The notes beneath the pieces were generated by a model. That model saw only the letters and a list, made by a program, of their open reading frames with translations, ran no database searches and had not been told where the DNA came from. A program made the translations under genes and the position numbers. From an uncultured Oscillospiraceae bacterium (GTDB lineage: Bacteria > Bacillota > Clostridia > Oscillospirales > Oscillospiraceae), in NCBI GenBank assembly GCA_905236305.1, contig CAJOPB010000030.1, positions 1-38,139 of the forward strand: a stretch of 38,139 bases of DNA, written 5' to 3'. Positions 25,562 through 33,581 of this stretch are shown here, in pieces; position 1 is the first letter of the stretch; each line of letters begins with the position of its first letter.

Positions 25562-26023
25562 TTACCTCCTGCCCATGTATGATTCCACTTCAATGACGCC
25601 GCTTTCCCGGACCGTGACGAGCATACCGTCCCGCACATAGTCCAGAAAATCCTGTCCGAGAGAGTCCACCACCGGCATTGAGACCTCCGGCAGCCACACG
25701 TCAGCCAGCACGGCTCCCGCTGCAGCCAGGGAGTCGATCGGCTCGGAGAACAGCATGCAGGCAGGCTGACGGTGCATGCTGCAGGCACAGTAGAGTACCA
25801 GCCCGCCGGTGGTGGAGCCGATGGTACGGGGAAGACAAAGCGCCTTGCCCGCCATGGCTTTTCCATAGAGCTCCGGGTTGTTCTGATCCCCGCAGCTGGC
25901 CTTTTTATCGCCAAATTGCAGTGCCTTTTGGAAGGAGGCAAGGGTGTTCAGGCCGCTGTGGGATACCACCGCAGGAGCGGTAACCGTGCCTTCTGCCACG
26001 ACTCTGCCCTGAAAAGTACGCAT
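25562..26023 (-). CDS. Aconitase X small (swivel) subunit, DUF126
   Basis: The 153-residue protein matches the swivel domain of aconitase X: an N-terminal FQGRVVAEGTVTAPAVV, the loop LCLPRTIGSTTGGLVLYCA, and a C-terminal LVTVRESGVIEVE typical of the barrel end. Aconitase X enzymes are Fe-S dehydratases. Known members act on cis-3-hydroxy-L-proline (bacteria) or mevalonate 5-phosphate (archaea). The gene starts 3 bases after the large subunit stop, as expected for two subunits of one enzyme. Confidence 0.9.
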   Translation of the reverse strand: MRTFQGRVVAEGTVTAPAVVSHSGLNTLASFQKALQFGDKKASCGDQNNPELYGKAMAGKALCLPRTIGSTTGGLVLYCACSMHRQPACMLFSEPIDSLAAAGAVLADVWLPEVSMPVVDSLGQDFLDYVRDGMLVTVRESGVIEVESYMGRR

Positions 26024-26026
26024 GGC

Positions 26027-27316
26027 TCACAGTCCTCCCTTTGTCAGTATAGACAGAATTTCCTCGTCCGTATAGTATCGGGCGGAGGTGTATGTGCGGA
26101 GCTTATTGCTGGAGGTGATGACCGGCATCCTGGTGCTGAGCGGGTTGTTCATATACATCAGCGGGCAGATATAGCTCAGCACCACGCCCATATAGCGCAG
26201 CTTGGCGCCCCGCGCAGTATCCGAAAATTCCCGAATTACGCCGGGGGAAGCGGTAAAAACCGTGGGAATCCGGACCCGCCGCTGTCCCTCGGCCACAAGT
26301 GCTGCCTCCAGCCGGTCGGTCCAGTCACATAGCTGGTCCAGGCTGAAATGGGGACAGCCCATAAAGCAGAGCCGGGGCTGGGCCTCCCGGTTTTTCCAGA
26401 TGACGGGATAGCTGTCATATACCCGCTGCAGCTCCGCGTCGTCAATGACATAGGTTCTGAAGCCCTCCGCCAGCAGGGAATCACCCTGTTCCACCGCTTC
26501 CGGCGTGATACCCTCCACGTGATAGAGCCCAACAGCACCGTTGGACGCAGTGGCAGCGCCGAAATCCTTCAGGTATGACCTGGCGCTCTCGTCCAGTCTG
26601 CCGCCCAGCCAGCGATCCAGCCCTACAATATAGGGTACATCCTCCATGACCTTCATACCGATGGCAGAGCCCAGAAGCTGTGCCTCCGGCTTTTTCGAGG
26701 TTCTGACCTCTACCCTCCATGTGGCGCGCCGCCCCTCATCGGTCAGCAGACCGAAGCAGGGTACATATCCAGCCACCGAGCCCATCAGGTCGATGATACC
26801 GCTGTTGCGGTTGCACCGGGCTCCCAGCACAGAGTTGGCATAGACTACGGCCGAGGATTCGGCCCAGGACAGCACCTCTCCCTTTTGCGGGATATTGCCC
26901 ACCTCCGGCAGATAGCAGGTGCAGGTGAAGGCATTGGCATCCAGCAGACCCAGCTTTTGCAGCTGCTTTTCATAATCTGCCTGCCTGCTGTACATGAATT
27001 TTTTGAAAACCAGGTCCTGAAGAAAGGAGCTCGGGACATTGCTGTCCAGAGGGCGCGGATCAGCGGTAAACTTCTGCCCGGACAGTGCTCCCGCCTCGAT
27101 GAGCTGGTCCATCAGGTCGTAGACGGAACCCAGAGCCTTCAAGCCAAAGGAGGTGACCAGATGATTGTATTTACCTGTCACGGGCACCATCTTTTCCGCA
27201 CCGAAAAGCTCTCCGTAACGCACCAGGGTTTCCATGACCTTTGCCATGGTTTCCCCCTGCGCGCCGTCCAGAATTGCCCGCTGTTCGTCTGTGAGGGCGA
27301 TTTTTGTCTGATACAT
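26027..27316 (-). CDS. Aconitase X catalytic subunit (DUF521)
   Basis: This 429-residue protein is the large subunit of aconitase X. Visible family features are ALTDEQRAILDGAQGETMAKVMETLVRYGE at the N-terminus, TCTCYLPEVGN with Cys132 and Cys134, LGARCNRNSGIIDLM with Cys168, LCFMGCPHFSLDQL with Cys317 and Cys321, and the C-terminal SNK near 403-405. The cysteines include the likely Fe-S ligands. It probably dehydrates a hydroxy acid together with the small subunit. It follows the flavoenzyme by 15 bases. Bacterial relatives are cis-3-hydroxyproline dehydratases, but their usual partners (proline racemase, ornithine cyclodeaminase-like genes) are absent here, so the substrate should be left open. 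Confidence 0.92.
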   Translation of the reverse strand: MYQTKIALTDEQRAILDGAQGETMAKVMETLVRYGELFGAEKMVPVTGKYNHLVTSFGLKALGSVYDLMDQLIEAGALSGQKFTADPRPLDSNVPSSFLQDLVFKKFMYSRQADYEKQLQKLGLLDANAFTCTCYLPEVGNIPQKGEVLSWAESSAVVYANSVLGARCNRNSGIIDLMGSVAGYVPCFGLLTDEGRRATWRVEVRTSKKPEAQLLGSAIGMKVMEDVPYIVGLDRWLGGRLDESARSYLKDFGAATASNGAVGLYHVEGITPEAVEQGDSLLAEGFRTYVIDDAELQRVYDSYPVIWKNREAQPRLCFMGCPHFSLDQLCDWTDRLEAALVAEGQRRVRIPTVFTASPGVIREFSDTARGAKLRYMGVVLSYICPLMYMNNPLSTRMPVITSSNKLRTYTSARYYTDEEILSILTKGGL

Positions 27317-27331
27317 GCGAAACTCCTTTCA

Positions 27332-29383
27332 CTATATCTTCATTGCGGCCTCATAGGCACCCCAGACAACGCTCCGCAGGTTCCCTACCCCCGCACAGTC
27401 GCCCACCAGGAAGATGTTTCTGCCGCCCTGAACGAGGGGGGTGGGAATATAGCCGGCGGAGCTGATGACGGTGTCGCAAGGGATCTCGATCTCCCCATCA
27501 GGACCGGTGCAGAGGACGGAGCTGTCCTGCACCGCAGTAAGCCGGGTGTTGAGATAGACCGGCACCTCATGGAGCGCGAACCACTCCCGGAGATAGGAGC
27601 TGTTGGCCAGGCACACGCCCTTTTGCGCAATCAGGTCCTCCTTCATTTCCACAATTGAGACATCCTTGCCCTGCAGCGCCAGCTCATAGGCGATCTCACA
27701 GCCTGTGAGGCCGCCGCCGATGACCGTTACACGCCGTCCGCAGGGAGCGCCGTTGAGAAAGTCCACGGCCTCCACCATTTTTTCATATCCCGGTATACTG
27801 CGCAAAAGTCTGGGGGTCGCACCCGTGGCAATAATCACGGGATCGGCGCCAAAGCGTTCCAGCTCCCTGACCTCGTCCTGATAGTGAACCGGAATTTCCA
27901 AAAGCTCCACCTGTCGCTGATACCATGCCAAAAGCTGGCGCAGCTTGCCCTTGTAGCTCTCCGCTGAGGCGGCGACAAACACGCCGCCGAGATGGTTTGA
28001 TTTTTCATAAATCACCGGCGCATGTCCCCGCAGCTTCAGCACTCTTGCGGCCTCCATGCCGCCGATGCCGCCTCCCACAATGTGCACGGTTTTGGGCTTT
28101 GCTGTCTGCTTGATATAGTGCCTGTCCGTCTGCATGGTCTCGGCGTTGACGGCACAGCGGGCCAGATGCAGTGAATCACTGAGCTCCTGGTCGTTTGGCA
28201 CGCCCTTATAGTGGCACATATTGAAGCAGCCGTTATGGCAGAGAATACAGGGACGAATATCCTCGCTGCGGCCCTCCATAAGCTTTGTGACCCAGGCACG
28301 GTCAGCCAGGAAGGGGCGGGCAAAGCCGGCGCCGTCGATGTGGCCTGCCTCCACCGCCTCTGCCGCTGCCGCCGGGTCCAGCCGTCCGGCGCAGACCACG
28401 GGAATATCCACAAACCGGCGGAGATGCGCCACATCCTCCAGATTGCAGTTTTCAGGCATATAGATGGGCGGATGTGCCCAGTACCAGGCGTCATAAGTGC
28501 CGTTGTCGCAGTTAAGCATGTCATAGCCCGCGTCTTGCAGCAGCCGGGCAGCCTGCTCGGACTCCGCCATATCCCGGCCTGCCTCAGTGTACTCCTCGCC
28601 CGGAAGTGCACCGGAGCGGAAGCCCTTGGTCTTGCTCACCACACTGTAGCGCAGCGAGACGGGGAAATCATCACCGCAGCTTTTTTTGATTGCCCGGACG
28701 ATTTCACAGGGGAAACGGTAGCGGTTTTCCAGACTGCCGCCGTATTCATCGGTGCGCTTGTTGACATATTTCAGAGTAAACTGGTCCAGCAAATAGCCCT
28801 CGTGGACCGCATGAACCTCGACGCCGTCCACGCCCGCATCCCGCAGCAGACGGGCACTTTCGGCAAAGGAATCAATGAACTCCCGGATTTCCTCCCGGGT
28901 CATCTGCCGGCTTGGAACCTTGTCAGACCAGCGGTTGGGGGCAGGGGACGCCGAGGCAGTGATCTTATCCAGATCCATGACAGAGCGGGAAGCAGAACGC
29001 AGCAGGGGATTGTTATAGAGCTTTTCCATCATGGCACTGACCGTGAAGCTGCGGCCAAAGCCGGCTGTCAGCTGTACAAAAAGCTTTGCACCCGTGCGGT
29101 GGAGCTCCGGCATCCAGCGAGCCAGGTCCCGGTACATTCCCTTGTTCTTATGAAGCCATTGTCCGAACATGGGGTTGTACACCGGCTGACAGCCCGGAAG
29201 GACCAGCCCTGCGTTATTTTGAGCTGCCTCCAGGATAAACTCTGCACCTGCCCGATCAAAATGGTTGCGTTCCATCCAGCCGAGAAGATTGGTACCCCCC
29301 ATGGAGGTCAGTACAATACGGTTTTTGATCTCACAGTTCCCGATCTTCCAAGGGGTAAACAGAGGCTCATAACGTGTGTCCAT
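27332..29383 (-). CDS. Old-yellow-enzyme-type NADH:flavin oxidoreductase (2,4-dienoyl-CoA reductase family)
   Basis: The 683-residue protein has an FMN-binding TIM barrel (about 1-370: LFTPWKIGNCEIKNRIV, GVDGVEVHAVHEGYLLDQF, GGSLENRYRF). A [4Fe-4S] Cys set follows at Cys379, 382, 386, 390 and 410 (CILCHNGCFNMC, then ARCAVN). A C-terminal FAD/NAD(P)H module begins with VGGGIGGMEAA at 436 and has a second nucleotide motif VIGGGLTGCEIA later. Relatives reduce enoate double bonds (enoyl-CoA, cinnamate, bile acid intermediates). The ATG at 29383 has GGAG 7 bases upstream; an in-frame extension upstream looks spurious. It heads the operon, so the pathway probably includes a C=C or ketone reduction. 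Confidence 0.93.
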   Translation of the reverse strand: MDTRYEPLFTPWKIGNCEIKNRIVLTSMGGTNLLGWMERNHFDRAGAEFILEAAQNNAGLVLPGCQPVYNPMFGQWLHKNKGMYRDLARWMPELHRTGAKLFVQLTAGFGRSFTVSAMMEKLYNNPLLRSASRSVMDLDKITASASPAPNRWSDKVPSRQMTREEIREFIDSFAESARLLRDAGVDGVEVHAVHEGYLLDQFTLKYVNKRTDEYGGSLENRYRFPCEIVRAIKKSCGDDFPVSLRYSVVSKTKGFRSGALPGEEYTEAGRDMAESEQAARLLQDAGYDMLNCDNGTYDAWYWAHPPIYMPENCNLEDVAHLRRFVDIPVVCAGRLDPAAAAEAVEAGHIDGAGFARPFLADRAWVTKLMEGRSEDIRPCILCHNGCFNMCHYKGVPNDQELSDSLHLARCAVNAETMQTDRHYIKQTAKPKTVHIVGGGIGGMEAARVLKLRGHAPVIYEKSNHLGGVFVAASAESYKGKLRQLLAWYQRQVELLEIPVHYQDEVRELERFGADPVIIATGATPRLLRSIPGYEKMVEAVDFLNGAPCGRRVTVIGGGLTGCEIAYELALQGKDVSIVEMKEDLIAQKGVCLANSSYLREWFALHEVPVYLNTRLTAVQDSSVLCTGPDGEIEIPCDTVISSAGYIPTPLVQGGRNIFLVGDCAGVGNLRSVVWGAYEAAMKI

Positions 29384-29422
29384 AGCAGTTCTCCTGTTCC
29401 AGAAGTAATACATATTTTCCGT

Positions 29423-29451
29423 ATTTTAGCACAGTATTGCGGGCAATTCAA
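29423..29451 (-). promoter_or_regulatory. Promoter of the five-gene operon
   Basis: On the minus strand TTGAAT (29451-29446) and TAAAAT (29428-29423) are 17 bases apart, with TG one base before the -10. The start would be near 29416, leaving room for the ribosome binding site. Confidence 0.6.
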
Positions 29452-29775
29452 GGGCTTGGAGGAAGCAGCAGCCCCCGTGTTTGCCGTGTTCCGTGCATTC
29501 AGCAAAAAAATACCCGAGCCGGGAAGCGGGGGGAAAAACATGTGGAAAGATTGCGGTTCGCGGCGAATATAGTGAGAATACGGCGCGGCGGAGCCAGCAG
29601 ATCCGCCGCGCAAGCCTGGGAACTGCCGGAAAATAACGCATGCGCATCTGGTCTGTCCTGACCTCGCCGGACGATAGCCCCTTGTTCCGGCGCCTTGCCC
29701 GACGAGGACGATCCTGCGCCGTATGCCGGGTAATTTGCCGACAGTTCCTCACTTGTCACAAGGAGGAGTGATCTG
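29452..29775. other. Divergent intergenic region before sigK
   Basis: No gene is supported here. It contains a perfect 10-bp inverted repeat GCGCGGCGGA/TCCGCCGCGC (29583-29592 with 29602-29611) without a T run. I found no clear sigma-A promoter for sigK. In Bacillus sigK uses sigma-E with SpoIIID, and I could not identify a convincing sigma-E site. Confidence 0.4.
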
Positions 29776-30462
29776 ATGATTTCGACTGCGTTTATGCTGC
29801 TGCTGTCGGGGGTGTTTTTATCACTCAGGCTGGGGCAGGGCGGTTCTTTTCCACGGCCGCTCCCGCCGGAGGAGGAGCAGCGCGCTGTAGAGGCATGGGT
29901 GAACGAGGGAGATCTGGAGGCCAGAAACAAGCTGGTGGAGCACAATCTTCGGCTGGTGGCACACATTATTAAGAAATACTATTCCCAGTCTGATGATCAG
30001 GAGGATTTGATCAGTATCGGTACGGTGGGATTGATTAAGGGCGTGAATACCTATCGCCCGGATAAGAAGGTGCGGCTGGCAACATATTGCAGCCGCTGTG
30101 TGGAGAATGAGGTCCTCATGTATTTCCGCGCACAGAAAAAAACTGCCGGGGACGTGAGCCTTTCGGACACCATCGAATCCGACGGAGAAGGAAACAGTCT
30201 TTCCCTGATCGACACCCTGGCAGAGGAGTCCAACATGGCGGAGGACGTGGGGACAGCAGAGCTCTGCCGCCAGACCCGGGAATGTGTCGATACGGTCCTG
30301 GACGCCCGGGAAGCGGAAATCATCCGACTGCGTTACGGCCTGGGCGGCAGAGCGCCGCTGACCCAGCGGGAGGTAGCGGAGCGCAATGGAATCAGCCGCA
30401 GCTATGTATCCCGTATAGAAAAAAAGGCGCTGAATAAGCTTCGCAAGGCGCTGGACGACTGA
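29776..30462 (+). CDS. sigK: Sporulation sigma factor SigK (mother cell)
   Basis: Sigma-K directs late mother-cell transcription (coat and cortex genes). The 228-residue protein has a hydrophobic pro-like N-terminus (about 1-22) followed by GSFPRPLPPEEEQ, typical of SigK. Region 2 contains ARNKLVEHNLRLVAHIIKKY, EDLISIGTVGLIKGV and ATYCSRCVENEVLMYF. Region 4 contains LRYGLGGRAPLTQREVAERNGISRSYVSRIEKKAL. The ATG has AGGAGGAG upstream. The gene is uninterrupted, with no skin-type element inside. SigE is the close paralogue, but length and the PRPL segment favour SigK. Confidence 0.92.
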   Translation: MISTAFMLLLSGVFLSLRLGQGGSFPRPLPPEEEQRAVEAWVNEGDLEARNKLVEHNLRLVAHIIKKYYSQSDDQEDLISIGTVGLIKGVNTYRPDKKVRLATYCSRCVENEVLMYFRAQKKTAGDVSLSDTIESDGEGNSLSLIDTLAEESNMAEDVGTAELCRQTRECVDTVLDAREAEIIRLRYGLGGRAPLTQREVAERNGISRSYVSRIEKKALNKLRKALDD

Positions 30463-30513
30463 ATGGACCAAGCTGCAAACAGAGGAAATCAGAGACGAAT
30501 CCGGAAAATACGC

Positions 30514-30542
30514 TTGTGCCCGGGACCTTGTCGTGCTAAACT
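30514..30542 (+). promoter_or_regulatory. Promoter of thiE
   Basis: TTGTGC (30514-30519) and TAAACT (30537-30542) are 17 bases apart, with TG one base before the -10. No TPP riboswitch lies between it and thiE. Confidence 0.55.
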
Positions 30543-30586
30543 GACCAGGAGCTGCTGCCGGAGGAGCACGAGAAGGAGGAAAACGA

Positions 30587-31225
30587 ATGAAACTCAACAG
30601 GGAAAAGCTAATGCTTTACGCCGTGACGGACCGGAGCTGTCTTCGGGGGCAGAGCCTGGTCCAGGCAGTGGAAGGAGCACTGCGGGGTGGGGCAGGCTTG
30701 GTTCAGCTTCGGGAAAAGGCTCTTGATGACCGGGAGCTGCTGGAGGAGGCAGACGCGGTGAGAACGCTTTGCCGGAAATATGGCGTTCCCTTTGTGCTCA
30801 ATGACCGGACGGAGCTGGTCCTTGCCGCAGACGCCGACGGGGTCCACGTCGGCCAGAGCGATATGGACTGCGCCCGGGCGAGGGCTGTGCTGGGGCCGGA
30901 TAAGCTGGTGGGTGTATCCTGCCGCACGGTGGAGCAGGCCCTGGCTGCCCAGGTTGCGGGTGCGGACTATCTGGGTGTGGGCGCGGTGTTTTCCACCGGG
31001 ACCAAGCCGGATGCAAAGCCTGTGACAAAAGAAACACTGAAAGCCATCTGCGCCGCAGTAGAGATTCCGGTGGTTGCCATCGGCGGCATCAGTGAGGAGA
31101 ATGTGGAGCAGCTGTCCGGCAGCGGGATCGCCGGGGTGGCAGTCGTAAGCGCGCTGTTTGCCCGCAACGACACGGAGGCAGCGGCTCGCGGCCTGCGGGA
31201 AAAGCTGAAAACGGTTGTGGGATGA
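30587..31225 (+). CDS. thiE: Thiamine phosphate synthase
   Basis: ThiE joins HMP-pyrophosphate and the thiazole phosphate to form thiamine phosphate. The 212-residue TIM-barrel protein shows LYAVTDRS, LVQLREK, FVLNDR, DGVHVGQSD, VGVSCRT, GVGAVFSTGTKPDAKPV and PVVAIGGI in the usual order. The ATG follows AAGGAGG. No other thiamine-synthesis gene is adjacent, but thiamine pyrophosphokinase lies 2.4 kb downstream, beyond the spoIIA operon. A thiM- or thiD-based salvage route elsewhere is likely. Confidence 0.95.
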   Translation: MKLNREKLMLYAVTDRSCLRGQSLVQAVEGALRGGAGLVQLREKALDDRELLEEADAVRTLCRKYGVPFVLNDRTELVLAADADGVHVGQSDMDCARARAVLGPDKLVGVSCRTVEQALAAQVAGADYLGVGAVFSTGTKPDAKPVTKETLKAICAAVEIPVVAIGGISEENVEQLSGSGIAGVAVVSALFARNDTEAAARGLREKLKTVVG

Positions 31226-31246
31226 TGGAAGATCGGGGAATACAGC

Positions 31247-31891
31247 ATGGATAAGCCATTTGCGATTTTTGATCTGGATGGGACACTGGTGGATTCCATG
31301 CCCTTTTGGGACCGGCTGGGCCTGGATTTCCTGGACCTGCACGGCATTTCCGGCAGCGAGGCAGAGAACGCCGTGCTCCAGACAGCGCGGATGACGCTGC
31401 CGCGGTCGGCCGTATATCTGCGGGAGCGCTTTTCTCTGCCGATCACTGCGGAGGCGGCGGAGGCAGAGCTGAATGCTGTTATGTCACAATACTACCGCAG
31501 CAGTATCCCCGCAAAACCCGGTGTTCACGCCTATCTGGAGCGGCTTCGGCATTGCGGTGTCAGGCTTTGCGTGGCATCTGCAACAGGACATACTCTGATC
31601 TCAGACTGTTTGAAACGATTGGGCCTTGCAGACTGTTTTGAATTTCTGCTCTCCTGTGAGGACCTGGGTGCCGGGAAAGAGTCGCCGGAGATCTATTTGC
31701 AGGCAGCCTCCCGCTTTGGCGCGCAGCCCGCACATATCGCTGTGTATGAGGACGCGCTCTACGCTCTGGAGACGGCGAAACGCGCCGGCTTTTACACGGT
31801 CGCGGTTTGGGACAAAAGCGCCATACACCAGTGGGAGCTTATGCGGTGTATGGCAGATGAAGCAATATTCGATTGGCTCCGGCTCCGTTAG
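31247..31891 (+). CDS. HAD-family phosphatase (beta-phosphoglucomutase-like)
   Basis: The 214-residue HAD hydrolase has DLDGT at 9-13 (Asp9 nucleophile, Asp11 acid/base), a helical cap from about 20-85, the motif-2 region VASATGH, and the motif-3 region GAGKESPEIY followed by VYEDALYALETAKRAG. Such enzymes hydrolyse small phosphorylated metabolites. The substrate is not evident. It follows thiE by 21 bases and is likely co-transcribed, so a role in dephosphorylating a thiamine-related phosphate is possible but speculative. It converges on sigF with a 19-base gap and no clear terminator. Confidence 0.88.
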   Translation: MDKPFAIFDLDGTLVDSMPFWDRLGLDFLDLHGISGSEAENAVLQTARMTLPRSAVYLRERFSLPITAEAAEAELNAVMSQYYRSSIPAKPGVHAYLERLRHCGVRLCVASATGHTLISDCLKRLGLADCFEFLLSCEDLGAGKESPEIYLQAASRFGAQPAHIAVYEDALYALETAKRAGFYTVAVWDKSAIHQWELMRCMADEAIFDWLRLR

Positions 31892-31910
31892 AGAGCGGAG
31901 AAGCAGGCTC

Positions 31911-32645
31911 TTACGGAAGGGCGTCGTCACTGTTCAATTCCTCCCGCAGACGCTGCAGTGCCTTGCGCTCCATGCGGGAGATCTGAACCTGGGACACGCC
32001 CAGTACCCTGGCGGAGCGCTGCTGGGTCATGCCGTGGAAGAAGCGGAGGGAGATCACCATCTGCTCCCGCTCCGGCAGCCGGGCTATGGCCTCGTCCAGG
32101 GCAAAGCGCTCCACCAGCCGCTCCTCCTGACCGTAGTCCCCCAGCACAGCCTCCAGCGTAAAGTGTTCATCACCGCTCTCCCGCTGCAGGGATTCCGCAG
32201 GACCGGAGGCGGATTCTGCTTCCACAATGGCTTCGGGCAAAATGCCGGTCTCCTCCGCCAGCTCGGAGATGGTCGGCTCCCGGCCAAGCTGCTGCTCCAG
32301 CGCCCTCCTGGCCTGCCATATCTTCATGGCGCGTTCCTTGATGCTGCGGCTGACCTTCACGGTTCCGTCGTCCCGCAGAAATCTGCGAATCTCTCCGGAG
32401 ATTTTCGGCACCGCATAAGTGGAAAACTGCGTCCCAAAGCCATCGTCAAAGCCGCTGACTGCCTTCAAAAAACCCAGGCATCCCAGCTGATACAGGTCGT
32501 CCGGCTCCACGCCGCGGCCAAAAAAGCGCCGGGCAACGGACCAGATCAGGCCGGAATTTTCCGTCACAAGCCGTTCGGTTGCCTCCCGGTCCCCGGCCTG
32601 GGAGCGGGCCACCAGGGAGAGTGTGTCGATTTTTGCCGTATCCAT
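31911..32645 (-). CDS. sigF: Sporulation sigma factor SigF (forespore)
   Basis: Sigma-F is the first forespore-specific sigma factor. The 244-residue protein has region 2 (LVTENSGLIWSVARRF, DDLYQLGCLGFLKAV, QFSTYAVPKISGEIRRFLRDD), region 3 and region 4 (LPEREQMVISLRFFHGMTQQRSARVLGVSQVQISRMERKAL). Region 2 alone cannot exclude SigG, but the position as third gene after spoIIAA and spoIIAB identifies SigF. I use the ATG at 32645. A TTG at 32681 overlaps the spoIIAB stop but has no ribosome binding site and would add 12 atypical residues. Confidence 0.93.
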   Translation of the reverse strand: MDTAKIDTLSLVARSQAGDREATERLVTENSGLIWSVARRFFGRGVEPDDLYQLGCLGFLKAVSGFDDGFGTQFSTYAVPKISGEIRRFLRDDGTVKVSRSIKERAMKIWQARRALEQQLGREPTISELAEETGILPEAIVEAESASGPAESLQRESGDEHFTLEAVLGDYGQEERLVERFALDEAIARLPEREQMVISLRFFHGMTQQRSARVLGVSQVQISRMERKALQRLREELNSDDALP

Positions 32646-32677
32646 GGCCTTTGCCGCTCCGAAGACTCCCGGCGGCC

Positions 32678-33109
32678 TCAACGCCGCCGTCGGATGCGGC
32701 GCAGCATGGTCACGGTGGTACCTGCACCGGGACTGGAACGAACCCGGAGCTTGTCCATGAAGCTCTCCATAATGGTAAATCCCATGCCGCTGCGCTCATC
32801 CCCGCCTGTGGTGAAAAGGGGCTGCCTGGCCTGGTCCACATCCGGTATGCCCCTGCCCTTGTCCCGCACGGTCAGCTCCAGATACTCGCCGTCAAGAATC
32901 CGAGCCCGCAGCCATACGGTGCCCACTGTATCCGGATATGCATGGACAATGGCATTGGTTACGGCCTCACTGACCGCGGTGCGGATGTCTCCCAGCTCGT
33001 CCAGCGTCGGGTCCAGCTGTGCGGCGAAGGCAGCTACGGCGGAGCGCGCCAGCGCCTCATTTGCACTGCGGGAAGGAAATTCCAGCTTTATGTAATTCTC
33101 GCTTTTCAC
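32678..33109 (-). CDS. spoIIAB: Anti-sigma F factor / SpoIIAA kinase SpoIIAB
   Basis: SpoIIAB binds and holds sigma-F and phosphorylates SpoIIAA. The 143-residue GHKL-type protein has the N box SEAVTNAIVHAY (Asn52), the G1 box VRDKGRGIPD (Asp83) and the G2 box GMGFTIMESFMD (108-119). The C-terminus is a run of Arg-rich residues. It begins directly after the spoIIAA stop. It is the middle gene of the classical operon. Confidence 0.95.
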   Translation of the reverse strand: MKSENYIKLEFPSRSANEALARSAVAAFAAQLDPTLDELGDIRTAVSEAVTNAIVHAYPDTVGTVWLRARILDGEYLELTVRDKGRGIPDVDQARQPLFTTGGDERSGMGFTIMESFMDKLRVRSSPGAGTTVTMLRRIRRRR

Positions 33110-33433
33110 TCATACCACCTCCCGCGGAACCCTGATATTAACGATGCGGTCGATGCCGCTGGCATCCAGTACCCGCAAGGGCTGCGCCGCAGCATTCTCA
33201 ACCCAAATTCGTCCGCCGCTGCCGGTGATGCGGCGGTGCAGCTTCAGAATCAGGGCAATCCCGGAGCTGTCCATAAAGCTGAGGCCGCCCAGGTCCAGCA
33301 CACAGTCCCGAGGCAGATAATCGTCCAGCAGTCCTTCGATGGACGCAATGGAGCGGCGAATCTCGTGCTGATCCAGCTCTCCCTGCAGATAGATGGTCAG
33401 CCGCCCCTCATGGTAAGCGGAATAAACTTTCAT
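33110..33433 (-). CDS. spoIIAA: Anti-anti-sigma factor SpoIIAA
   Basis: SpoIIAA releases sigma-F by binding SpoIIAB when dephosphorylated by SpoIIE. The 107-residue STAS protein has FMDSSGIALIL with the regulatory phosphoserine expected at Ser56. The ATG at 33433 has GGAGG 9 bases upstream. The open frame runs further upstream, but the extension does not look like family sequence. The sigma-H promoter that normally drives this operon was not identified. Confidence 0.95.
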   Translation of the reverse strand: MKVYSAYHEGRLTIYLQGELDQHEIRRSIASIEGLLDDYLPRDCVLDLGGLSFMDSSGIALILKLHRRITGSGGRIWVENAAAQPLRVLDASGIDRIVNIRVPREVV

Positions 33434-33581
33434 TGGCTTGTCCCTCCGGTTTACAATGCGTGAGGATATTGTAGCCCCCGCAGGGGGAAAATACCGTCGA
33501 AAGCGCGGCTGCAGGAAAAAAAGCCCTGCTGGCCAACGGCGGCAGAGAAAGGTGATATGGTGGCTTATGAGGGAGTATTGC

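Noticed and set aside
30463-30586. TPP riboswitch upstream of thiE
   Set aside because: No CTGAGA-type thi-box or paired helices were found, only an ordinary promoter-like element.
33434-33581. Sigma-H promoter for spoIIA in the divergent gap
   Set aside because: A TACAAT at 17-base spacing has no good -35, and no AGGA...GAAT sigma-H pattern was found, so no feature is reported.
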